The notes under the pieces: model-generated
What the model was told of the DNA's origin: nothing
Seen by the model: the letters and a program-made list of their open reading frames with translations, nothing else
The model's database searches: none
In this document: positions 1 through 11,338 of the stretch, piece after piece
How positions within the stretch are numbered: the stretch's first letter is position 1
Layout: each line of letters starts with the position of its first letter
Origin: Ulva prolifera
Taxonomy: Eukaryota > Chlorophyta > Ulvophyceae > Ulvales > Ulvaceae
Reading direction: 5' to 3'
NCBI GenBank assembly: GCA_023078555.1
Contig: CM041196.1
Location: 11,798,985 to 11,862,984, forward strand
Length of the DNA: 64,000 nucleotides
Translations under genes and position numbers: made by a program

Positions 1-7
1 GCCGCAG

Positions 8-280
8 GCAACGCGCGTGGTGTTTGTCGTGGCGGGCCACCGCAGCACTGCGGCCGCGGAGGCGGCGGAGGCGGACGAGGGGGTTGAGTACGTGCCCGTG
101 CCGATTCCGTTTGCGCTGCCACCGCAGCCGTACGGCGCCTCGGATGCGCCGTGGACGGTGGATGGGGACTCGGCTGAGATGCTGCTGGACACGCATGGCC
201 TGCGCCGAGACGAGGCGGTTGGATCGATGTACGGCTACCTGCAGGACGTGGTTCAGCCGTACTTCCAAGACAACAACTAG
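8..280 (+). CDS. 3'-terminal exon of an unrecognised protein (5' part off window)
   Basis: An open frame runs from the left edge to a TAG stop at 278-280. A GCAG acceptor at 4-7 would start the last exon at base 8 in phase 0. The visible 90 residues begin ATRVVFVVAGHRS, pass through an acidic-alanine stretch and a proline-rich stretch (VPVPIPFALPPQPYG), and end in GYLQDVVQPYFQDNN. Third positions are mostly G or C, as in the distal exons of the other genes here, which supports a real terminal exon. There is no membrane segment. I do not recognise the family, and the upstream exons are needed to name it. Confidence 0.55.
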   Translation, partial: ATRVVFVVAGHRSTAAAEAAEADEGVEYVPVPIPFALPPQPYGASDAPWTVDGDSAEMLLDTHGLRRDEAVGSMYGYLQDVVQPYFQDNN

Positions 281-1340
281 GCCGCTCGGCGAAAATGTCG
301 AGATGTGTGCCTCTGTATGACAGCTGCTGCGCCTCTATGTTAGAGGGGGCTTTGGCATGAGAGCGTCCATGCTATACATCACATCGCATTCGCCTCAGCG
401 CAAATGTACCCAGCCATTGTGGCGCAGTACAGAGAGTGTATGTTGTGGACGGCCGTGTGCGCATGCATGCACATAGCCAGTGCAGTCGCTGCCATCATAC
501 AAGCTCATATCTGATGGATGTAGCAGTCGAGACTGACGAGAACCGGTGGCGGTGGCGGTCACAATGGCCTGCAGGGCAGATTGTCGGCCAGAAGGGCGGG
601 TGGTGGCGGTGGGAGTTAAGTTTTGCCCTTGAATCAGTAGCACTGGTGGGTGTTGGCTCAAACAGTCTGCAACACGGGGCATGAGCTGCCGCTTGCCTCG
701 TATGCTCAAGAGCTGGCAGAGTGTGGCAGGTGGTATGGGTGGGTTGTCGCGGTGGTGGATGTGATTTTCGATGGTTGGCGAAGTCATGTTACGAGGCGTG
801 CTAACATAGACGTGTAGTGGAAGAGTCTTGGTTTTGAGATCTGCGTTGATGATTTCGGTACAGGCGCGTGCAGTAGTTGAGCGGCCAGCACATGCGATTG
901 TGCCATACGCAGTGTTGGCTATGTGTGAGTGAAGATAGCTTGCAACCGCAAAACGGCGGCTGTGTGTTTACTTGTCTGCGGCATACTGCCACTTGGGCAT
1001 GTTATCAATCAGCTGTAGCTGAGCCGAAGTTGTTTGCGAGTTGTAACAAATGTTTGCGTACTGGACATCATGTGGGACAGTGGTGAGTGATGATGCTACA
1101 CCTGCTATCAGTACTGTGTTACACCTCGCTGAATCTCACCGAGACAACACTATGCCGGTCTACAATACACATCCTTTCACAAGGCGCGGCCTCACGAACG
1201 TATTCTGGGAGCTAGCAGTGTTGAATACTGACAAAACTCATTGCTTCCAGAAACACTTCTGCCACTTGCACCACATACTCGAAAGCAAATACTGAAACGG
1301 TCCTGAAACAATCAACCGGTGGTCATTTTGACAGCCCTCT
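281..1340. other. Gene-free stretch
   Basis: Short overlapping frames only. No splice-compatible coding series, RNA gene or recognisable repeat was seen. It contains a TGCATGCA palindrome near 466 and would hold the 3' UTRs of the convergent genes on either side. Confidence 0.5.
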
Positions 1341-2173
1341 TTACTGCACCGCGATCTGGCGCTTTCCGTTGCCCTCTGCACTCTTCTTCCCAATAGTCAA
1401 GCTGAGCACGCCATCGCTGTATTTGGCGTCAACGCTGTCCATGTCCGCATTCTCTGGCATGTGGAAGGTGCGAGAGATGTACTCTGAAGACCGCTCCATG
1501 CGATGGAACGTGACGCCGGTCTTGTCCTTATCCTCCGTCTCTGCCTCTTGTGACCTGCGCGCTGAGATGGAGATGTGGTCACCGTCTACATCGATACCGA
1601 TGTCCTCCTTCTTGACGCCCGGAATGTCCGCCTTGACTGTGTATGCCTCATTATCCTGCAAGATAGGGCCGCATTTACACATGAGTGCGCGCTGCATCGT
1701 GATAATGCACACACACCAATCGGAACAAGCAGCTCTGGACAGGATCAAATCCGAGATATACACCAGAACATGAGCGACCGGAGACATCCCAGCATTGGTC
1801 ACTACATGCTAGACAGTGTACGTTACATTGGTCAAAAAGGCGTTCAGCTGAGCTCAGTTGTGCAAACAGGACGCGTTGACCAGCTGGAGTGGTGTCAAGG
1901 GGATTCGTGACTTCGCACCTCCACAATATCAATCGCCATGTGTGCTGTCGTCGTGGCCAGATTCCCAGCCGCTCCCTCGCCGCTGAAGAAAGGACTCACC
2001 ATGTCGACGCCGAAGAATGGGTCAAGGGGTGACAGCCGCATGCCCCTTCGACGGCGCCGGGCCGGCACATCTGAAGTCGCGTGCGGCCTGCAGCTGAGCG
2101 CCGCAGCGTCGGAGCGCTGTACAATCTTAGATGGGCGCATGCCGCCCGGCAGACGAACCACAGATGACATCAT
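1341..2173 (-). CDS. Small heat-shock protein (HSP20/alpha-crystallin family), probably organelle-targeted
   Basis: Two exons on the minus strand: 2173-1919 (85 aa) and 1655-1341 (104 aa), joined in phase 0 by an intron with donor GTGCGA and acceptor TGCAG, giving 189 aa. The junction reads MAIDIVE/DNEAYTVKADIPGV, the normal start of the alpha-crystallin domain. The domain continues with VKKEDIGIDVDGDHISISARR and ends with the family signature DGVLSLTIGKK. Members are ATP-independent holdases that assemble into oligomers and bind unfolding proteins. The N-terminal 60 residues are rich in Arg, Ser and Ala with few acidic residues (RRRRRGMRL), which suggests a plastid or mitochondrial transit peptide; this is an inference. 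The IXI-like C-terminal tail is short (RQIAVQ). A heat-shock element lies about 100 bp upstream of the ATG. Confidence 0.9.
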
Positions 2174-2270
2174 TGTTCTTCAAATGCTGTTTCGATGCCT
2201 TCTCGGAGAAAGATAATAAGCTAAAGCTGCGGAGAGGAGGCGATCACTGGCGTTCACAAGCTTGTAATCT

Positions 2271-2280
2271 CGAATGTTCG
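2271..2280 (-). promoter_or_regulatory. Candidate heat-shock element upstream of the HSP20 gene
   Basis: The 10-mer CGAATGTTCG is a perfect nGAAnnTTCn pair of inverted HSF half-sites, 98 bp upstream of the HSP20 start codon. A third adjoining unit is not clear, so this is a minimal site. The palindrome reads the same on both strands. Confidence 0.45.
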
Positions 2281-5200
2281 ATGCTGGATCCGAAAGGATA
2301 CCGGACTGCCTTAAAGACGCTTTACGTTTTGCGACAATACCAACAGAGACAGAATGTGTTCTGTAGGATGTTTGCTTGCCATTATATAGGCACAGCAGGC
2401 CGGCAGCGAGGGCTGCAGGCGATCGCTGATAGAGCGACCGCATGCAGGCATGCTGACTCACATGCTCCTGGATGGCACCAGAAGCATCATGAAGGCTCTC
2501 TTATCTTCTAGAAGCTACACGTATGGCAAGAACATGATATATCATCTCTGTAGTGTTGTCCAACTTTCAGCAGATGTAGTGCATGGTTATCTGCACTTAT
2601 AGACTGATGAGCAACAACTTATCAGGTTCATTCGTGTAGCTACCTGACCAGAAGTGGAGTGCAATCGGGTGCCCCACAGCCACATGATCAGCATGGGGCC
2701 AATCGAATCTGCGGATGCCCCTGCATGTGCATGCAGTATCAGCTCTGAACCCTAGGCAGCTACTCACCCGGTGCCATCTCTTCACGCTTTGCATGGCGGG
2801 CTGGTGGCTGCAGCCATGGAGCATTGTGTTTCAAGGGCAATTGCCTTTAGGATGGGTGGGGCAGTAGCACCACAGGAACATATGTGCATCACAGAGAAAG
2901 TACTGTGAAGCACAGAAAGACACAGGGCCGCTATTCCAAATAGTACAATGGGCACACATAAGCAGCGCAATGAAGCAGCTGCCCAGCACCACCACCATCC
3001 AGCCATGGTTTGTTGGGGGTTTTTTTTCACCGCGGACAGGGTTAAGAAGAACCAGAATTTGACCCTACGTAAGGAATCACAAAGCGCCGTTCAAGGGTCA
3101 ACACTTTCACTGGTTGCAGGGCGTCCCTTCCTCAGTGCTCGACATGTCCGGCACCATGAGTGCCGACTCCAATAGCTGATGTAGAAAACGAAACAACAGG
3201 CGTTGTGGAGTAAGCATGATGTGGTCAGACCGCAGTGCTGAGAACAGCAGCTCTGCAAAACTGGCCACTCGTGCCAACCCCAGATGGGTGATATCATATT
3301 TGCTACGATATACATGCATGCACCGGCGTGCCCTTCATTGTGGGTGCATTGTTGTCGCAGGGTGAATCGTCTCAGCGAGCAGGGATCTCCGGTGGGTGTC
3401 TGAAAATTCTGCTGGACACTAGCTGGGTCGCTGCTCTATAGTTTCGAACTACTGCTTTGATACCTGTGGGGCATACCGCAAAGGATGCATGAAGCAGGTG
3501 CATGGAGCTCAGGCATGGAAGGCGGCCTCAATCCGTGTAATCTCAATGGTCTGATGGTCAGACTCGGGTTCTGGCAGATCTACAGAGTCTACCTGCGGTT
3601 CTGTCCCTCCACTGCATGCTATAGCTTGCAGGCGCAGCCGACTGCAATCATGCCCAGATATGTATATCTGATGATATCATATGCAAGCGCTTGCAAGCGC
3701 GCGCCTCGTGATTTCAAAACTTCCATGCAATTCTGTACAGCACAGCTGCATTCGCACCATCGCGGACGATCAAGGACGATCAAGCCTAGGCAGCGGCTGC
3801 CAGCTGCTGTCTTGCTGCAGGAGTCGCGATGACGCGAATCCTGTTGGTCTCAACCTCTGGCATAAAGCTCAGCAGTGCAGGGAAGGGAAGGGGGGGTGGG
3901 CACTCAGCCCTCACGCACGTCCACCGGGAGAGCGGGCACCTCAGAAAGCTCTGGAAAACGCTGGGATCGTCTACAGACTAATTGGACCCTCCTGGGTGCC
4001 ACTGTACCTTTGTTTCAAACTAGTCGCTGGGCAAAGTCGCACTTTTCCGTCAAAATCGTATGCATGGCTGGGCATAAAGACATGTTTTGCCCAACGCTGC
4101 TCAGCGCTCGCCCATTGGCCTCAGAACACCCATTATAATTATGTATGGCCCATACTACTGATGCTGTCTTTTTAGTTGGTGGTGCTGTGGGCGGTTCAGC
4201 AGCAGTTTTGACATGTATGGGGCGCTGCAGACCACCTGCAGCCTGCTTGGAAGCTGCACTGCACGAAACAAGCACCGTAGAAGTGTGATCTCAAGTCTTG
4301 AGATCTAATGCTGACGTTCATGCGATTGCGCTGCCTCGATGGCTCAGGACGCATTGTGCATTGATCAACACACTGATCACAGACTGAATTAGCAGTGCAT
4401 GGCTGGCTGCTCAGATCAGTCTCAAAGACTGGGTGGAGTACGAGCTAAATCTTGGCCCATTCGTGTGACACTGAAAACATCCAGTTTTGTGACAATCAAA
4501 CCGCTTGCTGCATGCACAAGATACGTGTAGATGCCATGATTCCATATGATGCTGCTGCGTCTTTCAATCGGAGACTTATCGATTCTCACGTCCGGTGTGG
4601 AGTCAGCTATGTTTTGTTGCAAGCCAGAGCACATGTAGGCCTACATGTGCTGACACGTTTGTGAATGTGCACAAGACATAGGTGTGATGCATCAGGTGAT
4701 GTATCGCAGTAAGTCAAAGCTGTTGCGTCCTGGTGTGGGCAAACAAAAGCAGCATGCTTTGTGCGTCACTCTCATGGCACTGTGCACTGCACGCCAGATC
4801 AACAGTGAAGGCTCGGCCTCAGCACAGCCTTTCCGTCTTGTGAACCAAGAACCAGTGGTCCACGGCCAGTAATAGATTGCTTCTTCCCTAGTGGCCAGTT
4901 ACTGATCGGAAAGTGACACGTAAAATTCGCGCTGGTTGAATCTGGATATCGATCTTTCAGTTCAGCAAGGACGATGTCCTCATCATCCTGTTCCGGCCGA
5001 TTGACACAAATAATTTGCAGATTAGATAACAGACATAACATTCAGCAACACATGCCTAATCGTGGTGATCAGCCCCGCCGAGCTGGTCGCTCGCCGTGGC
5101 CACGCTGACGAGTCGTCGCGACCCTTGCCGTCAAGTCAGACGGACACTCAACAACGAGCTGAATTATAAATCATAACCAGTAACACATATTATGGTCGTT

Positions 5201-6073
5201 TCAAGGTGTTCTCGGTCCACCGAGCACAATGGGCCTGCGCTGGGCGCCATTTGACGCCATTTGAGCCGCGCTGGGCAATTGGTCAAGAACCCCACGTTTC
5301 ACTGGGCATTCACACCTGTTTCGCTCAGTATGCTTGGGACCGATTCAGTTTGTTCTACTCAGGCTATAGCTCTTTAAAGCGTGTTCCAGAGCGTTCTGAG
5401 GTGCCCGCGCTCCCGGTGGACGTGCATGCAGACCGAGTGCCCACCCCCCTTGCAGGGAGTCAGCAGACGCATCGCATGCATCGCAGGTTTTGCACGTTTT
5501 GCCAACAACAGGGAATCGATGAGCTGTGAGTGGAACGCATGTTTGCTGCTTCTGCCGACTGGCCGCAGCTGTCGGAGCATGGCGCTTACAATGTCGATCA
5601 AGCTTGCGCATGGAACAAGCTTCACCACTGCATCAGTTCAGTCGACACGCCGTCAATCCCGAGTCCTGCAAAGGTGGGGTACATGTCGTAAATGCGACGT
5701 TCATGCAGCAAACCACAGAGCAGCTCGGGCGCATGGTGTTGGTGGCAGTGTTTCCTGTTGATGCGTCAAGGGCCTGTTGATGCGTCAAGGGCCTGAACTC
5801 AAGGCAAGTACTGATACGGCAAGAGCCTGGCTGTAATACTGCACAAGTCCAGCCTCTACGACGCCTACCTAGAGGCTGCTGCAGTGTCGGGTCATTCATC
5901 ATATAAATCAGTACCCTGCTGTGCGTACACGGTGGCTGTGTTTGTGGAGCAGTGTCTGGGATCGGAAGGAGTCGCTTTCGTTTCGGACCAGCACGCCGTC
6001 CGGCTGCGCCGATCTATCTCTAGCTAGGTTGCAGAGGATTCTTGCGTCTGAGGGCTTCCCCACCTCTGCAATC
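2281..6073. other. Long gene-free stretch
   Basis: No coding series with agreeing splice phases was found between the HSP20 promoter and the MLO start. Base composition is near 50% GC. A 19-bp direct duplication (CCTGTTGATGCGTCAAGGG twice) sits at 5754-5791. The last few hundred bases must hold the MLO promoter and 5' UTR; I saw no clear TATA box. Confidence 0.45.
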
Positions 6074-9000
6074 ATGGCAGCTCCGGAAGTCGGTGAGGAA
6101 GAAAGCGGCTCTTTCGAAGTAGCGACATGGCGTGTTGTCACGCTGTTTCTCGTCATCGTCGCAATAGATACAGCATGGGAGTTCTTCGACGAGTTTGTGA
6201 CCCATCGACTGAAAACGAGAATGCAGATCGGGCTGATGCACGCCTGGGAACAGCTCAAGTTCGAGACCATGGCCCTAGGCCTCATTTCGCTGCTCCTCGT
6301 CGTTTGCGAGGTATGGCCACCAAAGCAAAGTGGTCAACTCCCTGATGTCTTCTTGTTTGCGATGTTTGCGTCATGACACTGTCCGCCTTCGCTGTGTTGA
6401 CCCAGCAATGGCTCTACGTGCCGCTGAGATTCGACTCACTGTCATCCGGCACTCCGCGTGTACGTGCAGGAACAACTGCTCAAGATCTGTATCAACAGCC
6501 CTGACGAAGACAAGGCGGAGTATGGCTACGACACCAAGGGGGGCAGCCCGTACCCAGACGCTGGAGCTCCAGCAGAAGCACATGGAGAAGAACACCACAG
6601 GCGACGCCTACTAGCAGCAGCAGGCGGAAACCCATGCCCTGAAGGCAAGGAGCCGATCTGGGAGAGCGAGCTGATCCACAAAGCCCACATCCTCATCTTC
6701 CTCATCGCAGCCTGCCACATCGGCTACGCCATGATCTCCATCTCGCTCTCGATGCTCGCCATGCGCCGCTGGCATAAGTTCGAGGAGCGAGTGAAAGGAG
6801 GCGAGCTCCTGCCTCTGCCTCTCGGTGGCCTGCAGAGGCAGGGCGAGCCCACCTTTGTCTTTGGCCTGCGCCAGTGCCTGCGCCAGTTCACTCATCGCTT
6901 GGACGTGGCCACGTACAGCGCCCTCCGGGCCCTGTTCGTTGACAGAGTCAATGTGCGCCTCCTGTGCCTGCCATGCAGATGTGCCTTTACACGGAGCACA
7001 CAGAGCACACATCTGGCCTGCAGTTCTGTTGTGCATCTGCAACAGCATGTCCAGGCTGGCTTGAACCAAGCTCCTCGGCCACCCAGTCTGCTTTGGGACA
7101 GTATCGGTGGTTGTCCGTCATACTTGCCGACCCTTGCTCGCATGTTTCACCAGAATGTCAAAGCGATCCGTCAGGTCGATGTGCAGGATCATTGACTCCT
7201 CACTGAATGCTATTGCGCCATTGTCACATTTTGCGGCATGAAAGATGTGGGACAGTGTCCCCCCCCCCCCCCCCCCCCCCCCCCCCTGTAGTGCCACACA
7301 CTTGTAGCCATGCACCCCACGTAACACACATATGCACTGACTTCACTGGCATAAATGCCACCGCAGCCACCGGCCCCGCACAGCATCCACCACGCCCCAC
7401 CACCACTACCGCCAACCCCACGCGTCCGCTCTCCCTGCAGGTCGGCGCCGATTTCGACTTTGCCGCGATGATCCAAGAGTACCTCACGGAGGAGTTCGCG
7501 CGTGTCGTGCGCTTCGACCTCGTGATGTGGGGCATCGCGATCCTCTGGATCGTCTTCCCGGAGGGCTCCTATGGGGGCTTCTGGATGACGGGCGCCTTCA
7601 TGCTCGCCTCCGTCGCCGCCGGCGCGAAGCTCACCGCGGCAACCTCGCACCTCGCGCGCCACGCGTACAACCTCTACTACCAGCCCCTGCCGCGTGGCGG
7701 CGGCGGCGGCAGCGGCGGGGTGCCGGAGCTGGGCCGCAGCGCCGGCACGCTGGCGCCGAGCGGGGGCATGTCGGCAGGCGCGAAGGAGGTGCGTGTTTGG
7801 CGGACGTGTGTGATGCATACGTTGCGCGTGCATGCATGTGCAATATGCATGCAGGACGGCACCTCTCAAGGACCGTGTCGGGAGCATACGCAGTGTGTCT
7901 GGATGCGGTCGCTCCAACGTGACGAAAACGTGTGATGTGTCTGGTGGCTCGGTGCGGATGCCCCACATCGCATTGCTGGCTCTGTAAGCGAGGACCGCAG
8001 GGACTCTGAGGCAAGAGGCAAGACACTTCTGTGTCTGGGCGGTGTGTCAGGCCAGTGCGGTGAACACAGCCTGTACCTACTCCTCCGCCTCATCGCTTGA
8101 GCTAAGACGACAAAGCTGTGCAGGATACCAAGCACTGCCCATCACCTCCGCCTGGGCCCGTGGCCGAGTCAACCGAGGCCTTGAAACGCACCCGTGCTGA
8201 CCCCTCTGCCGCGGGCGGCGTCCTCCACACGTCCAACACCCCCGACGCGGACGCCCCGAGCACTGCTCGGGCCCTGCGCCGCGCACTCCGCGGCCACTCC
8301 CAACGCATTAAAGCCCCCTCCGGCCCTGGCGGCGTGGACGATGACCCGGATTCGTACGAGCTCCTCCGCCTGTTTTGGCTTCGCCGGCCGCGCCTCATGC
8401 TCCACATCTTCCGCTATGCGTTTTTCCAAAACGCGATCGCGATTGCGGCCGTGATCTTCGGGTTCTGGCAGGACGAGCACACGATCTTCGGGGGGGCGGT
8501 GCGCGGCTACGACAACACCGTGCGCGCGATCGCGTACCTGCTCCTCTTCTTTGTGCTGCTGCTGCTCGTGCACACGTCGGTGATCCTGTTCCCGCTGTAC
8601 GCGCTCACGGCGGGAACTGCGGAGTTTGGGTCGCCGGCGGGTGTGCTCGACTTCGCGCGGCGCCGGGGCATCCGGCCGGACCTCGTACTATTCCTGGAGG
8701 AGACCGCCCCCGCCAAGGTGTGTTGCTCCGGGCCTCTTTGCCTCTACTCTGAGAACCTGCTGGGCTCGATTTTGTACAGCTGCGATGTCTTGCGTTGAGG
8801 CTGCTATGCAATTTGAAAAGTTCCCAATAAGCCAAAACCCGGCCGTATCGTTATGCATGCATGACCCCATCAGCCAGCGCTCACCAGACCGCCACCACGT
8901 GGCTACAGGGCGCTTCACCGAAAACAATCCCGAAGCCCAAGCCCAAGTGCGACATCGCCGGAACGCTCCTCGTCCCCAGCCGCTCCATCCCAGAGGATGC

Positions 9001-9436
9001 CAACCACCTCGACAGCGACGAAAGCGATGACGATGCCGAACTGCCGCCAGTCGCGGTGTGCGACGACGGCACCTCCGGCGACGGGCCGCATGGTCCGGAG
9101 GCCCTCTCTGCGGTCCCGGCGCCTGCACGCATGCTGCGCGCCAGCAGCGTCAGCGCGCCGCCGGCCGGCAGGGCCGCTGGAGGCGGCTGTGAGCCAGTGT
9201 CCCTCTCGCAAGCGTACTCACTGGGCAGCGCCGCGCCGCAGCACAGCACGCAGCACAGCACACAGCACGCGGTCGCCTCGCCGCATGTCGAGGCGTCCGG
9301 CGGCTCCGGCACGCATGGTGCGCCCTTGCATGGCCACGCGCCGGGCATGGCGGCGACGGTGCAGGGTTTGTTGGAAGGCATGGCCGCGCGGCGTGTCGAG
9401 GCGATGGCCGCTCGTATGCGGCGGCCGCGGCGCTGA
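6074..9436 (+). CDS. MLO-family seven-transmembrane protein
   Basis: Five exons, all phase 0: 6074-6310, 6470-6952, 7441-7788, 8124-8717 and 8909-9436 (TGA), giving 729 aa. The ATG sits in ATCATGG and leads straight into TM1. Hydrophobic segments lie near residues 17-35, 65-79, 151-176, 265-281, 286-306, 448-471 and 492-514. MLO hallmarks are the CPEGKEPIWESELIHKAHIL stretch before TM3, MRRWHKFEE after it, the FDF..MIQEYL loop, LFWLRRPRLMLHIF before TM6 and FPLYAL in TM7. Plant MLO proteins act at the plasma membrane, bind calmodulin, and are linked to calcium signalling and powdery-mildew susceptibility. The tail after TM7 (about 210 aa) is low-complexity and acidic/serine-rich, and I could not place the usual calmodulin-binding helix. 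Usual family length is 500-600 aa. Exons 1-2 use mixed third bases and exons 3-5 nearly all G/C. Confidence 0.88.
7259..7286 (+). repeat. Poly-C tract in MLO intron 2
   Basis: An uninterrupted run of about 28 C residues within the intron between MLO exons 2 and 3. Length in such tracts is often unstable or mis-sequenced. Confidence 0.9.
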
Positions 9437-11338
9437 GTCGTGCACGTGTGGCCACCAGCGCGCCCCGCGCAGGGGCCGTAGCCGCTCGCATGCGGCGCAT
9501 GCGGCGGTGAGCTGGGCGACTGTGGCCACTAGCGCATAGGCCTGTCATCGGTGCAGCTCTGGGATGAGCACGCCCTTGGCTATGGTGGCCATGCTCTGCA
9601 GTGGGCTGGTATGACGTGGGCTGGGCGGCTACTCCGTGTGCATTAGGAAGCACAGCTCTGCCGGGTGGGAGTTTCGGTGCGGCAGCTGTGAACTGCTGTG
9701 ATCATCTGCGGAAGGCTGCAGTGAGTTGAGGTGTGGGGGTTTTGGGTGTTGCCTGTTGAGTTGTGCGGATGTCGCAGTGCATGCAGCTTCCGTTCATGTG
9801 GCTGGCGATAGTCTGCTGTCAACAGAGGGCAGCCTGAATGTTCGCTGAATTGTGGGTGTTGTGGCAGGATGGGCTCAGATTGAATCTACTCCGCAGATGT
9901 ACCCAAGGCAGTGGGGTTGTGAACTTTATGATCAGCAGGTGGAGCACGCATGCATGATCTAGACGTGGTCTCTGCTGTGCACAGCTCGACACTGAGAAGG
10001 ACGAGTATTGAGAATATTGGCATTGAGAATAGAGGGGTAGTCTGGCAGGTCTTGGTAGGAATGCAGTGGCTGCTGCGTGCGAGATCCCGATGGTACATCA
10101 GGAGTGACCATGCAAATATACTGTAGATTTTGACTGAACATGGTGTTCTGGAGGTGAAGGCCTTAGGATGACTGTGTGGGCATTGAGCTGGCTGGATGGG
10201 TGTTGATACCAGTCGGGAGATACCCTCACAAGCCCTCAGAAGCTTGTGAGGGTACCCTCAGAGCTGCACCCAGCAGAGCTTCTGCAGAAGCCACCAGCGG
10301 CACCCAGCACACCCACAGACCTGACACAGGCACAGACTTGGCATAGATGCAGGGTAAAAACAAACTGTGGGATGATAGTGAAGGATGTACGCATAGAATG
10401 GTGGGTGGCCTCTGCTCGCACCTGCATAGGGGCTGGTGTTTCACTGTGAAGTAAAGTGTATCTGAATCTACTGAGCCGTATCCTGAAGAGGACATTGACA
10501 ACTCCGAATGAACGGGACCACATGCCGAAGGGGTAACCCGCCTGGAGACCCCCCTCAGACGCCCGTACAAAACGCACGGGGCCTCCTCCTGATGTCAGGT
10601 GGTCATGCACGCAGACTCAAATCCACGACCTCACGAACAGGAAGGGGCTGTCTTGCAGAATCTCGATCCATGCTGTGAGTGACGTAACACATCCAACGTG
10701 TCTGTGGTCAACGCAGTGCAATGCGTTGGCATGTAGCGTCCAGCACTGAGCACGAAGAGCACAGGGTGACAACAGCAATACTATGGCTCACAGTGGGCGA
10801 GCAGCCTGGTGAAGTGTGCACATGTGGCCACACTTCACGGATTGCCCACAGCTCCCATGCAGTAGGCAAACACCTCCTTTCTGTTGTCGCGAAGAGCATC
10901 TGAGCCACGGGTGCTTAGTGGACGCTGCGAACACCCAGCTGCAAATGAGGTTGTGCATACATGTCAGTCGGGCCGATGGCACTAGCACTGCAGCCAATGG
11001 TACTTAGTGGACGCTGCAAATATATGTAATATAATATTACACTATAATTCAGGGGGAGATGATGTTGCGTTATACGTCAAGTCAGGTCGTCACGCCCGGG
11101 CTGGTTTTGCACTGCAAGCACCACGGTGGTATATACACTGCTGCCACACGGCCAGTGCACTTCTCTACCTCAGACAGAACACATGGCGATGCTGCGCATG
11201 GACCTACACCCCATGCATGGACACCAACCTAACGATGTCGGGCCATTGCATGGTGAAACAGCTCGGGCCACTGCATGGTGAAATAGCACTATCAGGAGTC
11301 CTCCCAGCCACATGCATGCATGGACAGCCTCAGTCTGG
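9437..11338. other. Intergenic region between convergent MLO and xylulokinase genes
   Basis: Holds the 3' flanks of two convergent genes and one SINE copy at about 10451-10656. I saw no other coding or RNA feature. Confidence 0.5.
10451..10656 (-). mobile_element. SINE family copy A (minus orientation)
   Basis: Read on the plus strand it opens with GTAAAGTGTATCTGAATCTA, then shows the family body (GAGCCGTATCCT, AACGGGACCACAT, GGGGCCTCCTCCTG, AGGTGGTC) and a degraded B-box region (AATCCACGACCTC). It matches the complete copies at 22391-22660 and 38535-38804. The tRNA-like head is decayed here. Confidence 0.7.
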
